Shown: piece by piece, positions 1 to 8,703 of the stretch
Position numbering within the stretch: position 1 is the first letter of the stretch
How the letters are laid out: every line of letters begins with the position of its first letter
Assembly: GCA_937942435.1 (NCBI GenBank)
Contig: CALDEM010000003.1
Location: 1 to 42,104, forward strand
Reading direction: 5' to 3'
From: an uncultured Saprospiraceae bacterium
Lineage (GTDB): Bacteria; Bacteroidota; Bacteroidia; Chitinophagales; Saprospiraceae
DNA length: 42,104 nucleotides
The notes under the pieces: model-generated
The model's input: the letters and a program-made list of their open reading frames with translations, nothing else
Database searches by the model: none
What the model was told of the DNA's origin: nothing
Position numbers and translations under genes: made by a program

Positions 1-326
1 ACTACTTTTACAATATGGTCAAGTTGGTCGTAGGTTGGATCGCTACCAAAGCCGAACCGCTAAACAGTGTCTCTACAAACGGCATAGTAGAGTTTCCATT
101 TAAGTTATACCCTAATCCTACTAACACTTTCGTAAATATTGAATTAGAAGAATCAAAAACAGGGACTGTAGAAATCTTAACCATTGATGGAAAGACGATA
201 TTGCAGCAGGCCTTTCAAGGGCGGATGATTAGTCTTGACCTCAAGGAGCTCGGGAGTTCTATTCTAATTCTTAAGCTGTCTGATAAGAATGGTTTGATTA
301 GTTATGGGAAGATTGTGGTGGAGTAG
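1..326 (+). CDS. C-terminal end of a T9SS-secreted protein (partial)
   Basis: The reading frame is open from base 3 to the TAG at 324-326, so the gene enters from outside the window; the ATG at 15 is probably internal. The last ~75 residues form a type A T9SS sorting domain: a YPNPTN motif, then a short beta-sandwich pattern (VNIELEES, VEILTIDGK, ISLDLKEL, ILILKL) ending GKIVVE. Such domains direct export across the outer membrane by the type IX system and are cleaved or anchored at the surface. Nothing of the functional domain is inside the window, so the cargo's activity is unknown. The domain assignment is firm; the true start is not visible. Confidence 0.85.
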   Translation, partial: YFYNMVKLVVGWIATKAEPLNSVSTNGIVEFPFKLYPNPTNTFVNIELEESKTGTVEILTIDGKTILQQAFQGRMISLDLKELGSSILILKLSDKNGLISYGKIVVE

Positions 327-362
327 TTCCATTTTTCAACTTATACATTGTCAAGGCCTTGA

Positions 363-707
363 TCACGCATTTAAGGCTTCCTCTACTTTATTATGGAGAT
401 TCTCGCCACGCAAGTTTCTGGCAACAATCTCGCCTGTACCATTGATTAGAACATTATCCGGTATAGCTCGTACACCATACACTAAACTTGGTTCATTTTC
501 TCTTCCCAACAAGTCACTTGGATGAATCCATGGAAGACCATCCTCCCTTATAGCCTCTTTCCAGCTATTTTTACTTACATCAGTTGAAACTAAAATTGTA
601 ATAGGTTGAGTTTTTAAAAATTCCTTCTCCTTATCAATACGCTTGTAAAAGCTCAATTTTCTAATTGACTTGTTACGGGCATTTGATATGCTATCTAATC
701 TTTGCAC
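363..707 (-). pseudogene. Headless TlpA/thioredoxin-like remnant
   Basis: The 114-residue frame matches only the second half of a TlpA/AhpC-TSA type thioredoxin fold: a strand like the one after the active site (ITILVSTDVSKNSW), then DGLPWIHPSDLLG, then the cis-Pro strand VRAIPDNVLINGTGEIVARNLRG and a final helix. The N-terminal strand and helix carrying the CxxC redox motif are absent, so it cannot work as a thiol oxidoreductase. The only upstream start is a GTG at 707 with no ribosome site, inside a ~35-nt stretch resembling the end of the sdaA gene 3 kb away. I read this as a gene truncated by recombination. It lies downstream of the FG-GAP gene on the same strand. An alternative, less likely, is a short real protein of unknown role. 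Confidence 0.65.
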
Positions 708-768
708 TTACTATTCATCTTATGGGCGTTGTCTTATGTGCTGATTAATGCTGTTGTCTTAAAAAAGA

Positions 769-2892
769 CTAGTCACATCCATCAATAAAAGCTTGAAAGA
801 CAGCTCCGTTAATGATACTAAAATTAGGAAAAAGGGTAACAGAAGTATTAGACTTATAATCTATAATCGAAGTCGACAATAATTCTTGTATGGATTCTAA
901 GGCACCCTCTGCTGCATAAGTTGTCATTCCGGATTCTTCGCCAGTTAAACCTCCATTACTGAAGAACACAAAATCTTCAGGGCAGCCTCCGTTTTCAAAT
1001 ATAAAAGCACCACCACTGTTAAATCCAGCAACATCATCATTAGGTGCGCCAATTACTGCAACGCCACCACTGAGTGATACACTGGTACCAAATTCATCAA
1101 AAGCAGAAATTTGTCTCGCGACTAATTTTTGGGCCTCTCCCCAATTATTGCTACCTCCTTCGTTTTGAGAAAAAAGGTAGGCAGAACCAACATTTAAAAG
1201 AAGACCACTAGCATCAAAAGATGCTCCTACCAAAGCAACCGAATTGTTGATAGAAACACTTGATCCAAAAAAATCTTCATCTTCTCCATCACTTGCAGTT
1301 AACTTCTTTACTTGTCCCCAATTATCAATACCGCCTTCATCTTTTGAATATATATACGCTTCACCACTATTACGATTTGGATCTCCAACTATGGCATGAT
1401 CTCCAGAGATGGATACACTGAAGGCGTAATCGTCAGAACTAGTTGCTTCTGATAAATTTGCTATCTCTCCCCAATTATTATTTCCCCCTTGATTTTTAGC
1501 ATAAATATAAGCGTCAGGTGGTGAGCCTACAGCGATTAGGTCTTCATTTATTGATACACTTAGTCCAAATTGGTTTAAGATAAATTCTTCAAAACCACTC
1601 GCATCTTCAGCAAGTAACTTTTGAACTTCACCCCAATTATTTGTTCCGCCTTCATTTCTATAATAGATATAGACTGCCCCATCGCCTTCTTGAGGGGCGC
1701 CAACTACTGCAATGTCTTCATCAAGTGAAATACTAAAGCCAAATTCAACACCTAATTGAAGATTGACATCTTGTACTTTTCTAATCTCACCCCAATTGTT
1801 TGGCCCGCCTGCGTCTTTTGAAAAAACATAAACAGCACCTCTGTTGTCTATCTCACTAGCACCAACGATTGCAATGTCTCCTTCTATGGCTACACTGATT
1901 CCAAAATGATCACCTAATGCTCCGTCACTTGCCTTAAGTTCTTTTATAGGTCTCCAATTGCCATCAGCATTTTTAGCATAAATAAATGCAGAACCTACGA
2001 TCTCACTCCCAAAAAGTACGTCTCCGGGTTCACCAACGATAGCAAGATCTCCATCCGTATGTACACTGTTGCCCAGAAATTTTTGTCTAGCAAGAAAACC
2101 AGCCGTTAATTTTTGGATTTGTCCCCACATATCTGCCCCACCACTGTTTTTAGAATATGCATAGACAGAGCCTGCCTCTGTTCCTCCATCATCATCTCTA
2201 ATTGATCCTACTAAAAGCTCATCATTAAATAATGAAACACTTGATCCAAAAAAATCAGAGTCATCTCCGTCATCAGCAGTGACCTTAGTTATAAAGCCCC
2301 AATTATCTACTCCACCCTCATCCTTAGAAAATAAGTATGCTGCGCCAGCTCGATCATTATCCCAACTAGCTGTAACTGCTAATAAATCATTATCTGCAGA
2401 CAAACTAGTCCCAAATCGATCTTGGTCATCTCCGTCAAATGCAGTTAACTTCTTTATCTGACCCCAGTTATCCGCGCCCCCAGCATCTCTGGCAAATACA
2501 TAGGCTGCTCCTCGATCCGTCTGATCTCCACGCGCACCTACTATTACAAAATTATCATATGCGTATATGTTATTTCCAAAGTCGCCATTAGTACTTGCAT
2601 CATCCGATGTAAGTTTCTTTATCTGACCCCAGTTGTTAGTCCCTCCTTCATTTTTAGAAAAAAGATACGCCGAACCACTATTGGTTCCATTGTCATCATC
2701 TCCTACTGATCCAATAGCAACTATGTCATCGTTAATGGATACAGTCAAACCAAAAAAATCTGAGGCAGCACCATCATCTGGAGTAAGCTTCTTTATCTGT
2801 CCCCAATTATTGGCTCCACCTTGATTCCTTGAGAAAATGTATGCAGAACCACTTCGATCTCCAGCTGGATCACTCCAATGTGAGCCCACCAC
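769..2892 (-). CDS. FG-GAP repeat surface protein, C-terminal part (frameshift-split)
   Basis: This frame (open upstream to about 2960) holds about 11.5 tandem ~55-residue FG-GAP-like units with the pattern D-x-FG-x-SVSI-x-D-x-A-x-VGA...GSAY-x-FSK-x-xGG-x-NNWGxIxKLT. These blades usually build an integrin-type beta-propeller or chain of propellers on the cell surface. After the repeats comes a Cys-containing region beginning GGCPEDF and a ~60-residue tail ending FIDGCD. The Gly-Cys-X terminus resembles a C-terminal beta domain common in Saprospiria surface proteins; that link is from memory. Translation from the ATG at 2892 would lack a signal peptide, because the N-terminal part is in another frame (2943-3386). 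The first codons before 2892 continue the repeat pattern (ADGDRFGVSLQL), showing the two frames were one gene. Confidence 0.85.
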   Translation of the reverse strand: MVGSHWSDPAGDRSGSAYIFSRNQGGANNWGQIKKLTPDDGAASDFFGLTVSINDDIVAIGSVGDDDNGTNSGSAYLFSKNEGGTNNWGQIKKLTSDDASTNGDFGNNIYAYDNFVIVGARGDQTDRGAAYVFARDAGGADNWGQIKKLTAFDGDDQDRFGTSLSADNDLLAVTASWDNDRAGAAYLFSKDEGGVDNWGFITKVTADDGDDSDFFGSSVSLFNDELLVGSIRDDDGGTEAGSVYAYSKNSGGADMWGQIQKLTAGFLARQKFLGNSVHTDGDLAIVGEPGDVLFGSEIVGSAFIYAKNADGNWRPIKELKASDGALGDHFGISVAIEGDIAIVGASEIDNRGAVYVFSKDAGGPNNWGEIRKVQDVNLQLGVEFGFSISLDEDIAVVGAPQEGDGAVYIYYRNEGGTNNWGEVQKLLAEDASGFEEFILNQFGLSVSINEDLIAVGSPPDAYIYAKNQGGNNNWGEIANLSEATSSDDYAFSVSISGDHAIVGDPNRNSGEAYIYSKDEGGIDNWGQVKKLTASDGEDEDFFGSSVSINNSVALVGASFDASGLLLNVGSAYLFSQNEGGSNNWGEAQKLVARQISAFDEFGTSVSLSGGVAVIGAPNDDVAGFNSGGAFIFENGGCPEDFVFFSNGGLTGEESGMTTYAAEGALESIQELLSTSIIDYKSNTSVTLFPNFSIINGAVFQAFIDGCD

Positions 2893-2942
2893 GACTGTAT
2901 TTTCTACTAATTGAAGACTGACACCAAATCTATCTCCATCGG

Positions 2943-3386
2943 CTATATTATCTGGTGTACCTGACCCCAGTTGTTAAGCCCTCCAGCATCTTTTGAAAAA
3001 ACTAATACACTACCAGAAAACTCGCCTGCGTCATTGTCTCTTAGTACACCGACCATAGCTATGTCACCACTGAGCGATACACTTGCACCAAAAAAATCAC
3101 TTGCTTCTCCATCAAGCTGTACTATTCTTTTTACTTCTACCCATGAACTATTTTGCTTTTCATAGATCACTGCCATTCCGGAACCATCTTTGCCTTTGAT
3201 ACCACCACTCGATGCACTCACTATCGCAAAATCGCCATCTATAGATACACTAGATCCTAAACCACCAGTATAAATATCAGGTACAGATTCATTAAATAAG
3301 TTCTTAACCAGAGTATAGTCTTGACCTATCAGTAAGGTGCTTAACAAAGTAATTAGGCTAATTAGAATAGTTGTGACAAAGTTCAT
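2943..3386 (-). CDS. FG-GAP repeat surface protein, N-terminal part (frameshift-split)
   Basis: The start chosen is the ATG at 3386, giving MNFVTTILISLITLLSTLLIG, a good Sec signal peptide; a longer frame reaches 3440 and would place charged residues before it. Two FG-GAP-like blades follow, and a third begins at NNWGQV and then runs into TAG at 2943-2945. The sister frame picks up as TPDNIADGDRFG within a few bases. Compared with the other units (WGQIKKLTPDDG), the letters for about 'KKL' are missing, so a deletion of roughly 10 nt near 2958-2961 explains the shift. The intact ancestor would have been a secreted protein of about 870 residues with 14 blades. A sequencing error remains possible. 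Confidence 0.8.
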   Translation of the reverse strand: MNFVTTILISLITLLSTLLIGQDYTLVKNLFNESVPDIYTGGLGSSVSIDGDFAIVSASSGGIKGKDGSGMAVIYEKQNSSWVEVKRIVQLDGEASDFFGASVSLSGDIAMVGVLRDNDAGEFSGSVLVFSKDAGGLNNWGQVHQII

Positions 3387-3496
3387 TTGATACATTTTGA
3401 TGTAACGAGAATTACTATAATCGTTATAATATATCCTCAAAGAAAGGACTTAGAAGGGCTTCGTAAAATCTACAGATTCATAGATTTTATATCACA

Positions 3497-3520
3497 CATC
3501 TATATGTTTCTATATAGATG
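3497..3520. repeat. Inverted repeat between sdaA and the FG-GAP gene
   Basis: Perfect 9-bp arms CATCTATAT / ATATAGATG with a 6-nt loop (GTTTCT). It lies in the 259-bp spacer after sdaA and 111 bp before the FG-GAP start. There is no T-run, so it could be an operator or a weak transcript-end hairpin; function is unknown. Confidence 0.5.
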
Positions 3521-3577
3521 ATCTGATCACATAACTACATAACAGACCTTATGAGGATCAAAGGAGATATGGAGGGT

Positions 3578-3594
3578 CTTCAATAAAATTGAAG
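3578..3594. repeat. Small hairpin after sdaA
   Basis: CTTCAAT / ATTGAAG arms with a 3-nt AAA loop, about 50 bp past the sdaA stop. It may end the sdaA transcript but lacks a following U-tract. Confidence 0.35.
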
Positions 3595-3645
3595 GAATAG
3601 AAATGGCTCAAAAAATAATAGATGAGTCTTTGGAATATTAGAAAT

Positions 3646-5043
3646 CTAACACTCAGGCATAATAACTGGTAGATTATAAGCCAACCCACCTTCTGCAGTT
3701 TCTTTGTACTTACTATTCATCTCTTGGGCGGTGTCCCACATCGTTTTTATAACTGTGTCGATATCCACTTTTGCATCATGTGGTTCACTTGTTAATGCAA
3801 GATGAGTAGCAGTGATGGCTTTGACTGCGCCCATGGCGTTTCGTTCTATGCAGGGTATCTGGACCAATCCACCGATGGGGTCACAGGTCATCCCTAAGTG
3901 GTGTTCCATAGCTATCTCCGCAGCCATCAGCACTTGCCTGGGCGTACCGCCCAATACTTCCGTTAGTCCTCCAGCAGCCATAGCAGAAGAGACACCGATC
4001 TCTGCTTGACAACCGCCAACTGCTGCCGATATAGTAGCTCCTTTTTTAAATAATGATCCGATCTCTCCAGCCGTACACATAAAGTTGATTAAGGTATCAC
4101 GACCTTTGTAATCGCAAAACAAAAAATAGTACATAATCACTGCAGGGATCACACCTGCAGCTCCATTGGTTGGAGAGGTCACCACTCTTCCCATAGCCGC
4201 ATTTTCTTCATTTACGGCAAGTGCAAAACAAGAGATCCATCTGTTGATGATACTATGATCTCTTGGGCCGTTTCTTATGGTTTCGAGCCACTCATTGAGT
4301 GAATTATATGACTTACCTCCGTTTAATTGTAGACAAAGATGTCGAGCTCTTCTTTTTACATTGAGTCCACCTGGCAGTATGCCGTCTGTTGTGCAACCTC
4401 TATAGATACAGGCCAACATGGTATCGAGTATCTCATCCAGATCTCTTACGATCTCTTCTTGGGTTCTTTGTATTTTTTCATTTTGTATAACGATATCCGA
4501 TATGGAGCTTTTGTACTTGTCTGTATATGTCAAGATATCTTTCCCCTTGTCAATAGGAAATGGCAACTTGACTTCGTTTTTAGACTTTGGCTCTCCCGGC
4601 TTTTCTATAAATCCTCCCCCTATCGATAGATAAATGGACTCTTTCATATGCTCACCATTTTTATAAGCATGAAAGATTAAGGTGTTGGGATGAAGTGCAT
4701 GGGTGACTTTTTTAAAAACGATGTCACTCTCAGGATCAAAGCTGACTTCTGCATCACCTATTTTTATAACTTTTGTATCAGCTATCTTTTTGAGATATGT
4801 AGTTATCTTATCAACATCGATGATGCTACTATCATGTCCTTGTAATCCCAACTGAACAGCGACATCAGTCGCATGTCCTTTTCCAGTTTTACATAAGGAG
4901 CCGTATAGGTGTACTTGGATGTGATCACATCCAGCCCCTATAGAAGTTCTAAAATCTCTGGCAGCGTTCCAAGGACCTAGTGTATGCGAGCTGGATGGCC
5001 CGATACCAATTTTAAAAATCTCAAATATGCTTATTGCTTGCAC
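3646..5043 (-). CDS. sdaA: L-serine ammonia-lyase, iron-sulfur type, single chain
   Basis: Converts L-serine to pyruvate and ammonia in the cytosol. At 465 residues it has the one-chain layout: an N-terminal beta-domain starting with the SSSHTLGPW motif (17-25) and a C-terminal alpha-domain with the [4Fe-4S] site. The cluster ligands expected for the family are visible at Cys345 (GGCQAEIG), Cys387 (MTCDPIGG) and Cys398 (IPCIERNA). The last residue is Cys465, matching the 'tail-in-mouth' arrangement described for the Legionella enzyme, where the terminal Cys caps the cluster. The start is a GTG at 5043: it gives the conserved family N-terminus, and the nearby ATG at 5054 is in another frame. 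It is monocistronic, with a separate promoter region upstream. The alternative name sdaB cannot be separated by sequence. Confidence 0.95.
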   Translation of the reverse strand: MQAISIFEIFKIGIGPSSSHTLGPWNAARDFRTSIGAGCDHIQVHLYGSLCKTGKGHATDVAVQLGLQGHDSSIIDVDKITTYLKKIADTKVIKIGDAEVSFDPESDIVFKKVTHALHPNTLIFHAYKNGEHMKESIYLSIGGGFIEKPGEPKSKNEVKLPFPIDKGKDILTYTDKYKSSISDIVIQNEKIQRTQEEIVRDLDEILDTMLACIYRGCTTDGILPGGLNVKRRARHLCLQLNGGKSYNSLNEWLETIRNGPRDHSIINRWISCFALAVNEENAAMGRVVTSPTNGAAGVIPAVIMYYFLFCDYKGRDTLINFMCTAGEIGSLFKKGATISAAVGGCQAEIGVSSAMAAGGLTEVLGGTPRQVLMAAEIAMEHHLGMTCDPIGGLVQIPCIERNAMGAVKAITATHLALTSEPHDAKVDIDTVIKTMWDTAQEMNSKYKETAEGGLAYNLPVIMPEC

Positions 5044-5290
5044 TTGACCGCCATTGTGATGTACCGATGTTACCTTACTCCAGATTAGTTGTCAAAACAA
5101 ATATAGGTATTCAGAAGATACCCAATTACTAATCAAGAGGTGACACTCAAAGCTCCCTTAAATCACTATGTTAACACCAAAATTAAGAACTTCTAACGTT
5201 TGTTAAAATACTTAACTTCGTGTTAAGCGTTCAAATAAATAGAGATTTTTGGTGAATATGATATAATATTATCAACATATCTCAATCACT
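5044..5290. other. Divergent promoter region, sdaA / 829-residue protein
   Basis: No gene is seen in this 247-bp spacer between divergent genes. It is AT-rich near the plus-strand gene and contains a perfect 6-bp inverted repeat, CTTAAC-TTCGT-GTTAAG, at 5211-5227, about 65 bp before the start at 5291. This could be an operator. I could not define a convincing promoter box pair. Confidence 0.5.
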
Positions 5291-7780
5291 ATGGCTTATC
5301 TACTGAATACCTCTACTACGTTTTTATGTTTACTTTTTCAATGGATAATTGTTTTTTCCATTGGTGCACAAGAGTCAATATCTACTCAACTTAGCAACTA
5401 TACCACTACTCATGCGACTGAGAAGATATTTATCCATCATGACAGAGCTTACTACGCACAGGGTGATGACATCTGGTACAAGGTTTACCTAGTAGACGCT
5501 ACCCATCATTTTCCTATAAATGATGGGAGATTGACAGATGTAGAGCTCATAGATCCGTCTGGGAATATCATCTCACAGCAGACTCTAAAGATGGATACAG
5601 TAAATAACCATGGACAGATCGCTATTGGTACTAATTGGAAACCTGGTAGATATACACTCCGCGCTTATACAAAGTACTTTGACAAGACGCGTAGTCATAA
5701 TATTTTCACCAAGACACTTTCCATTTATGCAGCTGAAAAATTAGAGAGTACAGCTTCCGGCGATATATCTAAAAAAGGAAAAATCAGCATATATCCCGAA
5801 GGAGGGGATCTCATTAGCGATGTCCTACAAACCGTTGCTATCGAGTTTTCAGGTGATACAAAACGTTATGCTCAAGGCAAAGTAATTGACAATCGCAATC
5901 AAGAAATTACAACCTTCAAATTACAACAAAACGGCATTGGTTATTTCAAGTTAACAACAGACCCTAACAAAAACTATTCAGTTATCCTCACTGATGGTCG
6001 AGAAGAGATCAAGGAGTCCATACCGGTTGCACTAAAGGAAGGCTACGTTATGTCAATCGAAAACAGACATCATGACTTTTTCACCTTGATTCTTGAAGCG
6101 TCCCCAACTCTTGATCTTAGAGATGCCTTCATTCTCATTCATCTAAGAGGTAAAGAGATACTTAAGATAGATAAACTTCAGAATAAAGAATACCCTATTA
6201 AAGTAAGTAAAGAAAACTTCAAGAGCGGTGTTTTTCATATCACTCTATTTGATAAAGACTCAAGACCACAATGTGAGCGACTTATCTTTATAAATAAGAA
6301 AGATCAAGAATTAAACGCTGCAGTTGAACTTTCCTCTCAGACATATTCAAGAAGAGAAGAAGCTCAAGTAATGATTGATGTAGATGATCAAGACGGCAAT
6401 GCTATACACAGCAATCTATCTGTAGCTGTAGTTGACAACAAGTTATTTCCTTTAGATCCTTTACAGAGCAATATATCAAGTCATCTTCTATTAGAGTCAG
6501 AGCTTGGCGGCCCAATAGATATAGCTCCTTTATATTTGGATGAGGGTGCAGACAAATCGTTTTTGATAGATATACTCATGATGACCAAAGGTTGGCGACG
6601 ATTCAATTGGAAAGACGTCTTGGAAACAGGCAAGCCTTTAGTTACATCAACTTCTGATAAAGGTTTTAGAATATCAGGTGTGGTGTCCAAAAAATATAGG
6701 GCTAGAAAACGTGTGAAGTCAAACGTGTTCTTGACCGTTCATGGATCACAATTTGAGATGCATGAGACACTGACAGATGATGATGGTCGATTCACTTTTA
6801 CCGATGTCAATATTCCAGATTCTACAGTGCTCACTATCCAGGCAAATGCATATAATGAAAAAAAAGATCTTCAGGACGAGACTCAATCTGGGCCCAATGG
6901 CAATCGGTCGGTAGACATCCATATGGATGATTCAGAGAGCCTACCTGTAGTTCTACATTCAGATAAAGACAAACAAGTAGAAGTCACAGACTATAAAGAG
7001 TTAGTCAACCTTGTTACTAGGAAGAACGATGTCCTAAGAGTTCAATCAGAAGGATTTAGTCTTAATATTGAAGAGGTAACCATTAAAGGGAAAAGGCAGT
7101 CATTTTATGAAAAACATGATATCGAACGCCCACTTTATCATGGAGTAGAATATAGAATTATACCTGATTCTTTAGCCGCTCTAAATGAAACTGTTACTGT
7201 CTTTGATCTCATCAGAAGGAAAGTGTCTGGCGCCAATATATCTGGCACACCAAGGATAAATCAAACTGTACAATTTAGATTTAATGGAAGCTTTAAGGCT
7301 CGTGGCTCTGCCTTATTTTTAGTAAACGGAAACGTGTCTACCATAGCTTTTGTAAACTCACTAGATGCTTCGCAAATAAAAGCAATTGAAGTCATTAAGA
7401 ATGGTGCTAATTCTCCAGTCTATTCTAGCAGATCATTCAGAAAAAGCGCATCTCCAAGAAATGGTATAGTTTCTATTTTTTTAAAGAAAGATGCATGGGT
7501 AAAGAAAAAAACATTAGATGGATTGATCAATATAGAACACCCAGGCTACCATCAAGCAAGAGAATTTTACATGCCTGATTATTCTGTTAATCCAAACAAT
7601 AGTGGACTGCCAGATATCAGACCAACTTTGTATTGGAATCCCAATATAGATGTAGATGGCTCAACAGCCGCCTTCAACTTTTATACTTCTGATAAAGCAA
7701 CAACTTATAACATTGTTATACAAGGCATATCAAATGATGGACGCCCCATTTATCAAACAAAACTCTTTAAAGTAGAGTAA
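5291..7780 (+). CDS. Envelope protein with MG2-like and TonB-plug-like domains
   Basis: An 829-residue exported protein of a type common in Bacteroidota. The N-terminus has a hydrophobic signal segment ending near GAQ (about 26). Residues ~35-145 look like a macroglobulin MG2 domain (EKIFIHHDRAYYAQGDDIWYKVYL ... WKPGRYTLRAYTKYF). Around 450-540 is a carboxypeptidase-regulatory-like fold (ISGVVSKKYR ... DDDGRFTFTDVNIPDSTVLTIQA). Residues ~610-720 resemble the plug of TonB-dependent receptors (FDLIRRKVSGANISG ... LFLVNGN ... DASQIKAIEVIKNG). No transmembrane barrel follows; the chain ends in a short beta region. It may act at the outer membrane as a chaperone- or receptor-like partner, but no substrate can be inferred. 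It converges on the SIMPL gene with only 3 bp between stops. Confidence 0.8.
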   Translation: MAYLLNTSTTFLCLLFQWIIVFSIGAQESISTQLSNYTTTHATEKIFIHHDRAYYAQGDDIWYKVYLVDATHHFPINDGRLTDVELIDPSGNIISQQTLKMDTVNNHGQIAIGTNWKPGRYTLRAYTKYFDKTRSHNIFTKTLSIYAAEKLESTASGDISKKGKISIYPEGGDLISDVLQTVAIEFSGDTKRYAQGKVIDNRNQEITTFKLQQNGIGYFKLTTDPNKNYSVILTDGREEIKESIPVALKEGYVMSIENRHHDFFTLILEASPTLDLRDAFILIHLRGKEILKIDKLQNKEYPIKVSKENFKSGVFHITLFDKDSRPQCERLIFINKKDQELNAAVELSSQTYSRREEAQVMIDVDDQDGNAIHSNLSVAVVDNKLFPLDPLQSNISSHLLLESELGGPIDIAPLYLDEGADKSFLIDILMMTKGWRRFNWKDVLETGKPLVTSTSDKGFRISGVVSKKYRARKRVKSNVFLTVHGSQFEMHETLTDDDGRFTFTDVNIPDSTVLTIQANAYNEKKDLQDETQSGPNGNRSVDIHMDDSESLPVVLHSDKDKQVEVTDYKELVNLVTRKNDVLRVQSEGFSLNIEEVTIKGKRQSFYEKHDIERPLYHGVEYRIIPDSLAALNETVTVFDLIRRKVSGANISGTPRINQTVQFRFNGSFKARGSALFLVNGNVSTIAFVNSLDASQIKAIEVIKNGANSPVYSSRSFRKSASPRNGIVSIFLKKDAWVKKKTLDGLINIEHPGYHQAREFYMPDYSVNPNNSGLPDIRPTLYWNPNIDVDGSTAAFNFYTSDKATTYNIVIQGISNDGRPIYQTKLFKVE

Positions 7781-7783
7781 CCC

Positions 7784-8500
7784 CTACTCCATCTCAAAGA
7801 CACATCTTACGATAGCCTTGGTTTCTAACTTTTTAAAGTTTTCATAAGCGGCACCTCCCGCCTCAACATCCATAGCGGCTGCGCGTCCATATGCTACTGA
7901 CTGAGGCCTTGGGATGGCATTGGCGTATTGGTCGACCTCGACGATTGTAATCACATCTTTGATCTTTTTGCCCAGTGCAGCTGCCAACAATACTGCTTTA
8001 GCTTTTGCCGCTTTGATGGCTTCGGCTTTCACTTCTAGTTTTATAGTTTCTATATCATCATGGATCAACTTAGAGACCGTCATACTGCGTACGCCTCTTG
8101 TCTGAATGGCGTTGGTGATTTCATTCGCTTTTGCAAATGAATCCAAAGAAACATCCAACGTCTTGCTCACTAAAAAGTCTTTACCTCTTTGTCTCCATCC
8201 ATTGCCTGCTTGCTTCAAAGTGATCTCCTCCATATCGATACCAAGAGACTTTAGCTCAGATACAAGTGATCGCTCGATACCTTCTATTTCGATCTTAGTT
8301 TTATAATCTTCGTACTTCTTCCCTTCGAATTCTTCTTTCCAATACTCTTCGATACTGATAGTAAACACAATCTTATCTGGCTCGACTGATCGCTCAGACA
8401 TCCCAGTGACTTCTATAGTTCTCATAATTTTATCTGTTGCTTGGCTTACTAAAGACATGTTGAAACATATCAAAGCTACCATTGTCATTATATATCGCAT
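7784..8500 (-). CDS. SIMPL domain (DUF541) periplasmic protein
   Basis: A 238-residue secreted protein of the SIMPL/BP26/YggE family. A signal peptide (MRYIMTMVALICFNMSLVSQ) is followed by TIEVTGMSERSVEPDKIVFTI, the usual first strand of the domain, then a coiled or helical middle and a second half with KAEAIKAAKAKAVLLAAALG, the conserved Ala/Lys-rich helix. The C-terminal strand ends ETKAIVRCVFEME. Family members form ring- or channel-like oligomers in the periplasm or outer membrane and are linked to oxidative stress protection, but their exact activity is unsettled. The gene stands alone; no box pair is obvious before the ATG. Confidence 0.9.
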   Translation of the reverse strand: MRYIMTMVALICFNMSLVSQATDKIMRTIEVTGMSERSVEPDKIVFTISIEEYWKEEFEGKKYEDYKTKIEIEGIERSLVSELKSLGIDMEEITLKQAGNGWRQRGKDFLVSKTLDVSLDSFAKANEITNAIQTRGVRSMTVSKLIHDDIETIKLEVKAEAIKAAKAKAVLLAAALGKKIKDVITIVEVDQYANAIPRPQSVAYGRAAAMDVEAGGAAYENFKKLETKAIVRCVFEME

Positions 8501-8612
8501 AATCTATATTTATGATCTTTAGACGCGGAATTCGGGCTGATTGCATACAGCATCAAAATATTAATCAAAATTAAAACTTCAATTTGGCAAGGATACAAAA
8601 AGCAGGTTTGAA

Positions 8613-8703
8613 AGGCTTAAACACATAAGCACCTAGAAACTTTAGAACATACTAAACGTATTAAACTTCTAAAACCTATGAAAACTACTAAACATTCTAG
8701 AAC
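8613..8703 (-). repeat. Degenerate ~9-nt tandem repeat after parC
   Basis: Read on the minus strand, about ten short units each start with GTT or GTG (for example GTTTAGTA, GTTTTAGAA, GTTTAATAC, GTTTAGTAT, GTTCTAAA, GTTTCTAG). The conserved G falls every 8-10 nt, at plus positions 8703, 8693, 8685, 8675, 8666, 8657, 8648 and 8640. The array starts at the parC stop codon and covers about half of the 196-bp gap to the SIMPL gene. No gene is seen in the rest of the gap. Confidence 0.55.
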
